Assembly (NCBI GenBank): GCA_964644025.1
Contig: CAZXVW010000079.1
Coordinates: forward strand, 1 to 17,522
Source: CAZXVW01 sp964644025
Lineage (GTDB): Bacteria; Acidobacteriota; Terriglobia; Bryobacterales; Bryobacteraceae
Length of the DNA stretch: 17,522 nucleotides
Direction of reading: 5' to 3'
Below, piece by piece: positions 14,036-17,522 of the stretch. The notes under the pieces are model-generated. The model was not told the origin of the DNA and did no database searches. It was given only the letters and a program-made list of their open reading frames with translations. The translations under genes were made by a program, and so were the position numbers. Each line of letters opens with the position of its first letter. Positions within the stretch are counted from its first letter, which is position 1.

Positions 14036-15097
14036 TTACTCCTTCTTCTCCGCCGTCTCGGGCGGCTCCCCGGGGGCCGCCGGCTTCGCCGGGGGCTGCT
14101 CCGCGGTCGGTGGCTCGGCCGCCGCCGGCGGTTCGACCTTTGGACTCTCGGCCGGCTCCCGGGCCTCGGGCTTCGCCGTCTCCGGGGCTGGCTCGCCCTT
14201 CGCCGGAGCCTCGGGTTTCGCCGCCTCCGGCGCGGCGGCCGGCGAACCCAACTCCTGCTTCCAGCTCGGCTTCGGCGGAGCCAGCGGGGGCAGAATCGGA
14301 GCCGTGGTTTTCCCCGGCTGCGGCAGCTCGCCGGGCGGGGGCTGCACCGGTGGGGCCGCCGCCTGTGGGGTGGCGGCCGGTGGCGCCACCGGTGGCTTCT
14401 GTTCCCGGCCCCGGTCGCGCCGCGGCATCCGCCGCGGTTCCGGTTCATGGCTCAGCGACGGGTGATAGGAGGCGTCGAGGATTTCACCCTTGTATACCCA
14501 GGCCTTGACTCCGATCACCCCGTAGGTCGTATAGGCCTGCGTGAAGCCGTAGTCGACATCCGCCCGCAGCGTGTGCAACGGGAGCCGGCCCTTGAGGTAC
14601 CATTCACTGCGCGCGATCTCCGCCCCGTTCAAACGCCCGGAAACCCGCACCTTGATTCCCTGGCAACCAAACCGGAGCGCGCTGTCGACGGCTTTGCGCA
14701 TGGCGCGGCGAAAGGCGACCCGCTTCTCCAACTGCAGGGCGATGGATTCGGTCACCAGTTGCGCGTCCAGCTCCGGCTTATGCACTTCCTGGATGTCGAT
14801 GTAGACGTCCCGCTTGGTCTTCCGCGTCAGCTCCTGCTTCAGCTTCTCGATCTCGCTCCCCTTGCGGCCGATGATGATGCCGGGGCGCGAGGTGCGGATC
14901 GTGATGCGGAGTTTATTCCCGGGACGATCAATCTCGATCGAGCTCACGCCGGCCGACTTGAGCCGCTTCCGCAACGAGTCCTTCAGGTCCAGGTCCTCCT
15001 GGAGAAGCCTGGCGTAATCATGCGTGGCGAACCAGCGCGAGCGCCAGGTCTTGGTGACGCCCAGCCGGAAACCGTATGGATGAACCTTCTGTCCCAT
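14036..15097 (-). CDS. rpsC: 30S ribosomal protein S3 with a long Pro/Ala/Glu/Lys tail
   Basis: Small-subunit protein at the mRNA entry, with helicase activity together with S4 and S5. The first 217 residues are a complete S3: the N-terminal MGQKVHPYGFRLGVTKTW, the KH domain with Gly77-Arg-Lys-Gly80, and the C-domain with ARSEWYLKGRLPLHTLRADVDYG, ending WVYKGEILDA. S3 is normally about 210-240 residues; this one has 353. After a basic patch (PRRMPRRDRGREQK, about 221-234) the remaining 120 residues are nearly all Pro, Ala, Glu and Lys, low in complexity and presumably disordered, with a repeated AKPEA. The reading frame is unbroken and the stop is 13 bases before rplP, so the tail belongs to the gene. 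It lies 5 bases after rplV. Confidence 0.97.
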   Translation of the reverse strand: MGQKVHPYGFRLGVTKTWRSRWFATHDYARLLQEDLDLKDSLRKRLKSAGVSSIEIDRPGNKLRITIRTSRPGIIIGRKGSEIEKLKQELTRKTKRDVYIDIQEVHKPELDAQLVTESIALQLEKRVAFRRAMRKAVDSALRFGCQGIKVRVSGRLNGAEIARSEWYLKGRLPLHTLRADVDYGFTQAYTTYGVIGVKAWVYKGEILDASYHPSLSHEPEPRRMPRRDRGREQKPPVAPPAATPQAAAPPVQPPPGELPQPGKTTAPILPPLAPPKPSWKQELGSPAAAPEAAKPEAPAKGEPAPETAKPEAREPAESPKVEPPAAAEPPTAEQPPAKPAAPGEPPETAEKKE

Positions 15098-15102
15098 GAT
15101 TG

Positions 15103-15459
15103 TTATTCTTCTTCTCCGTCCGCCTCCGGGGCGCTGACGCTCACCACGATGTGAGACATCCGCCGCTGGTACCGGTAGGCGCGGCCCATCGGCGCCGGCC
15201 GGATCCGCTTCATGCGCGGGCCCTCATTCACGTAAGCCTCGTTCACCACCAGCTCGTCCACGTCGATCTCGGGCGAGATGTTCTCGGCGTTGGCGATCGC
15301 CGACCGCAGCACCTTCTCCACCACCGGGGCGATGCGCTTCGGAGTCATCTGCAAAATCGTGATCGCCTCCTCGGCGCGCCGGCCGCGGATCAGGTCCACC
15401 ACCAGCCGCGCCTTCTGCGGTGAAACCCGAATGTATCTGGCTTCCGCTCTTGCTTGCAT
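15103..15459 (-). CDS. rplV: 50S ribosomal protein L22
   Basis: Exit-tunnel protein whose hairpin lines the constriction. The 118 residues include YIRVSPQKARLVVDLIRGRRAEEAI, ILQMTPKRIAPVVEKVLRSAIANAE and the tunnel hairpin NEGPRMKRIRPAPMGRAYRYQRRMSHI. The protein ends in an acidic tail EADGEEE. The ATG at 15459 is preceded by AGAGAGGA at good spacing; an upstream GTG (15483) overlapping the rpsS stop would add eight non-family residues and was not used. The gap to rpsC is 5 bases. Confidence 0.96.
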   Translation of the reverse strand: MQARAEARYIRVSPQKARLVVDLIRGRRAEEAITILQMTPKRIAPVVEKVLRSAIANAENISPEIDVDELVVNEAYVNEGPRMKRIRPAPMGRAYRYQRRMSHIVVSVSAPEADGEEE

Positions 15460-15479
15460 GCCTTCCTCTCTCCCGGGCC

Positions 15480-15761
15480 TCACCGTCGCGCGGAACGCTC
15501 CGAGCGGTCCGCATGGCCCTTGAAGGTCCGGGTGGGCGCAAATTCGCCCAGTTTGTGTCCCACCATGTTCTCGCTCACGTAAATCGGAATGAACTTCTTT
15601 CCGTTGTGAACCGCGATGGTGTGGCCGATGAATTCCGGCAGCACCGTCGATCGACGGGACCAGGTCCGGATAACCTTCTTTTCATTCTTCTCGTTGAGCG
15701 CCGCCACCTTCTTGATCAGGTGCTCATCTGCGAATGGTCCTTTTCTGAGCGAACGACCCAT
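15480..15761 (-). CDS. rpsS: 30S ribosomal protein S19
   Basis: Small-subunit head protein that pairs with S13 at the intersubunit bridge. The 93 residues are standard: MGRSLRKGPFADEHLIKKV, IRTWSRRSTVLPEFIGHTIAVHNGKKFIPI and GHKLGEFAPTRTFKGH, with a basic C-terminus. AGGAG lies 3-4 bases before the ATG. It follows rplB by 50 bases; that gap contains the self-complementary GCGGCCGGCCGC at 15801-15812, running into the rplB stop codon. Confidence 0.98.
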   Translation of the reverse strand: MGRSLRKGPFADEHLIKKVAALNEKNEKKVIRTWSRRSTVLPEFIGHTIAVHNGKKFIPIYVSENMVGHKLGEFAPTRTFKGHADRSERSARR

Positions 15762-15811
15762 AAACTCCTATCTCCGGCAACCGCACCGCGCGCTGGCGCC
15801 GCGGCCGGCCG

Positions 15812-16642
15812 CTATCTCTTTTTCCACTTCCTGGTGACGATGAACTTCTCCGTCCGTTTGTTGTTGCGGGTCCGGAAGCCCCGCGTCGGCTGCCCCCAGG
15901 GCGAAACCGGATGGCGCCCGCCAGAAGCTTTTCCTTCGCCGCCCCCGTGCGGGTGGTCTACCGGATTCATGGACACGCCGCGGTTATGGGGCCGGCGGCC
16001 AAGCCAGCGGGTGCGGCCCGCCTTGCCGAGGGACACGTTTTCGTGCTCCAGGTTGCCCACCTGGCCGATCGTGGCCATGCACTTGGACAACACCTTCCGC
16101 ACCTCTCCCGAGGGAAGCTTCACCAGCGCGTACTTGCCCTCCCGGGATACCAGTTGCGCCTCGCCGCCGGCCGCGCGGACCATCTGGCCCCCCTTGCCGG
16201 GACGCAGCTCGATATTGTGAATCATCGTGCCGGCGGGGATGTTCTCCAGCGGCATCGCGTTACCGGGCAGGATGTCGGCCTCCGGCCCGGAACTCACCGT
16301 CTGTCCCAACTGGAGACCCACCGGAGCGAGGATGTACCGCTTTTCGCCGTCGGCGTAGTTGAGCAGCGCGATCCGGGCCGAGCGGTTCGGATCATACTCG
16401 ATCGCGGCCACCCGCGCCGGCACACCGAACTTGTCCCGCTTGAAATCGATCTCGCGGTAACACCTCTTGGCCCCACCGCCGCGGAAACGGACCGTGGTTC
16501 TCCCCGTATTGTTACGCCCACCGCTGCGGTGCTTGCCGCGCACCAACGACTTCTCAGGCTCCTCCCGCGTGATCTCGCGGCGGTCCAGCACCGTCTGGAA
16601 CCTGCGGGTCGGCGTCGTGGGCTGGTATGTCTTGATTGCCAT
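15812..16642 (-). CDS. rplB: 50S ribosomal protein L2
   Basis: Primary 23S rRNA-binding protein needed for subunit association and peptidyl transferase activity. The 276 residues are normal. An N-terminal basic extension (KHRSGGRNNTGRTTVRFRGGG, about 37-57) is followed by the OB and SH3-like barrels. The conserved MNPVDHPHGGGEGKASGGRH region contains His230, equivalent to the essential His229 of E. coli. The end, RKWKKR, is basic. It starts 13 bases after the rplW stop. Confidence 0.98.
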   Translation of the reverse strand: MAIKTYQPTTPTRRFQTVLDRREITREEPEKSLVRGKHRSGGRNNTGRTTVRFRGGGAKRCYREIDFKRDKFGVPARVAAIEYDPNRSARIALLNYADGEKRYILAPVGLQLGQTVSSGPEADILPGNAMPLENIPAGTMIHNIELRPGKGGQMVRAAGGEAQLVSREGKYALVKLPSGEVRKVLSKCMATIGQVGNLEHENVSLGKAGRTRWLGRRPHNRGVSMNPVDHPHGGGEGKASGGRHPVSPWGQPTRGFRTRNNKRTEKFIVTRKWKKR

Positions 16643-16655
16643 GAGAATCTACCTC

Positions 16656-16943
16656 TTATACTTCCGCGTACTCCGGCATTTTCTCACCGGCCTTGAGCTT
16701 GACGTAGGCCTTCTTCCAATCCCGGCGGTAGCCTTCAAACCGTCCCTGGCGCCGGAGCTTGCCCCGCTGGTTCGCGGTGCGCACCTCCTCGACTTTCACT
16801 TTGAACAAGCTTTCCACGGCTGCCTTGATCTGGACCTTGTTGGCCTTCGGCGCCACCTCGAAACACAAGGTCCGCTCCTGATCCTTCTTGTCCACACCCT
16901 TCTCGGTGACCACCGGCCGCCGGATTACGTCGAATGTATTCAT
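16656..16943 (-). CDS. rplW: 50S ribosomal protein L23
   Basis: Exit-tunnel protein that docks trigger factor and SRP. The 95 residues are normal for the family: IRRPVVTEKGVDK at the start, FEVAPKANKVQIKAAVESLFKVKV and the loop TANQRGKLRRQGRFEGYRRDWKKAYV. Its ATG overlaps the rplD stop as ATGA at 16943-16940, with GGAGG 9 bases upstream inside rplD, so translation is coupled. Confidence 0.98.
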   Translation of the reverse strand: MNTFDVIRRPVVTEKGVDKKDQERTLCFEVAPKANKVQIKAAVESLFKVKVEEVRTANQRGKLRRQGRFEGYRRDWKKAYVKLKAGEKMPEYAEV

Positions 16944-17522
16944 TTCGCCAGCGCCTCCGACAATTTCTTGGCCGCGGCCTCCGACATCATGACTTGCTCG
17001 TGCTCGAGCAGGTGATACGGCGTCACCTCCCGGCTTCGCATCAGCGTCACGCCCGGCAAGTTCCGCGAGCCTAACTCCAGCTTGTTGTCTTCCGGGTTAT
17101 CCACCAGCAGCACCGTCCGGCCAGCCCGGAGCGCGTCCAGCGCAGCCCGCACCGTCCGCGTCTTGGCGTCGGGCAGGTCAAAAGCGGAAACCACCTTGAG
17201 CCCGCCGTCCCGCAGCTTGGCGCTCAACGCCGAGCGCAACGCGCCCAGCAGCATCTTGCGCGGCAACCGGTAGCTGTAGTCGCGCACCCGGGGACCGTGC
17301 GCTGTCGCGCCATGGCGCCACAGCACCGACCGGATCGAGCCGGCCCGCGCCCGGCCGGTTCCCTTCTGCCGCCACGGCTTGCGTCCGGAACCAGACACTT
17401 CGCCGCGGGACTTGGTATTGGCGGTGCCCCGCCGGCGGCTGGCGAGATGATATCGCACCGCCTCGTACAACAGGGCTTCGTTGACCGGGGCCGCGAACAC
17501 GCTGTCGGCCAGTTCGACTTCG
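16940..17522 (-). CDS. rplD: 50S ribosomal protein L4, 5' end cut by window edge
   Basis: Large-subunit protein whose loop reaches the exit tunnel; in E. coli it also represses the S10 operon. The visible 193 residues lack only about 10-15 at the N-terminus; the frame stays open to the window edge, where it reads EVELADSVFAAPVNEALLYE, so the apparent GTG start at 17500 is an internal valine. The tunnel loop is present: RRRGTANTKSRGEVSGSGRKPWRQKGTGRARAGSIRS. The end AAKKLSEALAK is complete. rplC and rpsJ would be expected upstream, outside the window. Confidence 0.97.
   Translation of the reverse strand, partial: EVELADSVFAAPVNEALLYEAVRYHLASRRRGTANTKSRGEVSGSGRKPWRQKGTGRARAGSIRSVLWRHGATAHGPRVRDYSYRLPRKMLLGALRSALSAKLRDGGLKVVSAFDLPDAKTRTVRAALDALRAGRTVLLVDNPEDNKLELGSRNLPGVTLMRSREVTPYHLLEHEQVMMSEAAAKKLSEALAK

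Noticed and set aside
13606..14448. Extended 280-residue version of L16
   Set aside because: The first about 140 residues are an off-frame reading of the rpsC tail; L16 begins at the ATG at 14022 with its own Shine-Dalgarno.
13946..15154. 402-codon plus-strand frame opposite rpsC
   Set aside because: Mirror of the repetitive S3 tail; Arg/Leu/Gly-rich with no recognisable domain.
15460..15483. GTG start for rplV overlapping the rpsS stop
   Set aside because: It would add eight residues not found in L22; the ATG at 15459 has a better ribosome-binding site.
1..17522. tRNA or rRNA genes, CRISPR arrays, insertion sequences, phage or attachment sites
   Set aside because: None seen on either strand by eye; the window is a compact conserved gene cluster.

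Overview
This window is most of the S10-spc-alpha ribosomal-protein supercluster of a GC-rich bacterium, all on the minus strand, followed by the start of an RND efflux operon. Transcription runs from the right end of the window to the left. The gene order (L4-L23-L2-S19-L22-S3-L16-L29-S17, then L14-L24-L5-S14-S8-L6-L18-S5-L30-L15-SecY, then Map-IF1-L36-S13-S11-S4-RpoA-L17) is the classic bacterial one. The zinc-type S14, the cysteine-bearing S4 and L36, the absence of adk between secY and map, and the general flavour of the proteins suggest Acidobacteriota, possibly the Solibacter/Bryobacter side. That placement is an inference without any database comparison and could be wrong.

Layout from right to left: S10 segment (about 17522-13057; rplD enters cut at its 5' end); a 106-base junction with a perfect 9-bp hairpin; spc segment (12950-7262); a 141-base gap where adk would usually sit, with an AT-rich island inside an inverted repeat that may hold a promoter; map-infA-rpmJ (7120-5976), including a divergent IF1; alpha segment (5963-2805), with a 149-base gap before rpsD. 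A textbook intrinsic terminator (2750-2779) closes the supercluster. A sigma70-like promoter (2700-2728) then starts a separate unit: a periplasmic adaptor (membrane fusion protein) translationally coupled to an RND permease that runs off the left edge of the window.

Functionally the window encodes ribosomal proteins of both subunits, the SecY core of the protein export channel, the enzyme that removes initiator methionine, an initiation factor and the RNA polymerase alpha subunit, so production of the translation, secretion and transcription machinery is coupled. Most genes are 2-50 bases apart or overlap. No gene-free stretch exceeds 150 bases. rpmJ (37 codons) is easily missed by length filters.

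I did not find an undescribed system. The items worth a second look are modest: a roughly 135-residue Pro/Ala/Glu/Lys-rich tail on S3, acidic tails on several other products, the divergent IF1, the missing adk with its replacement intergenic element, and several structured intergenic regions that could regulate the cluster.
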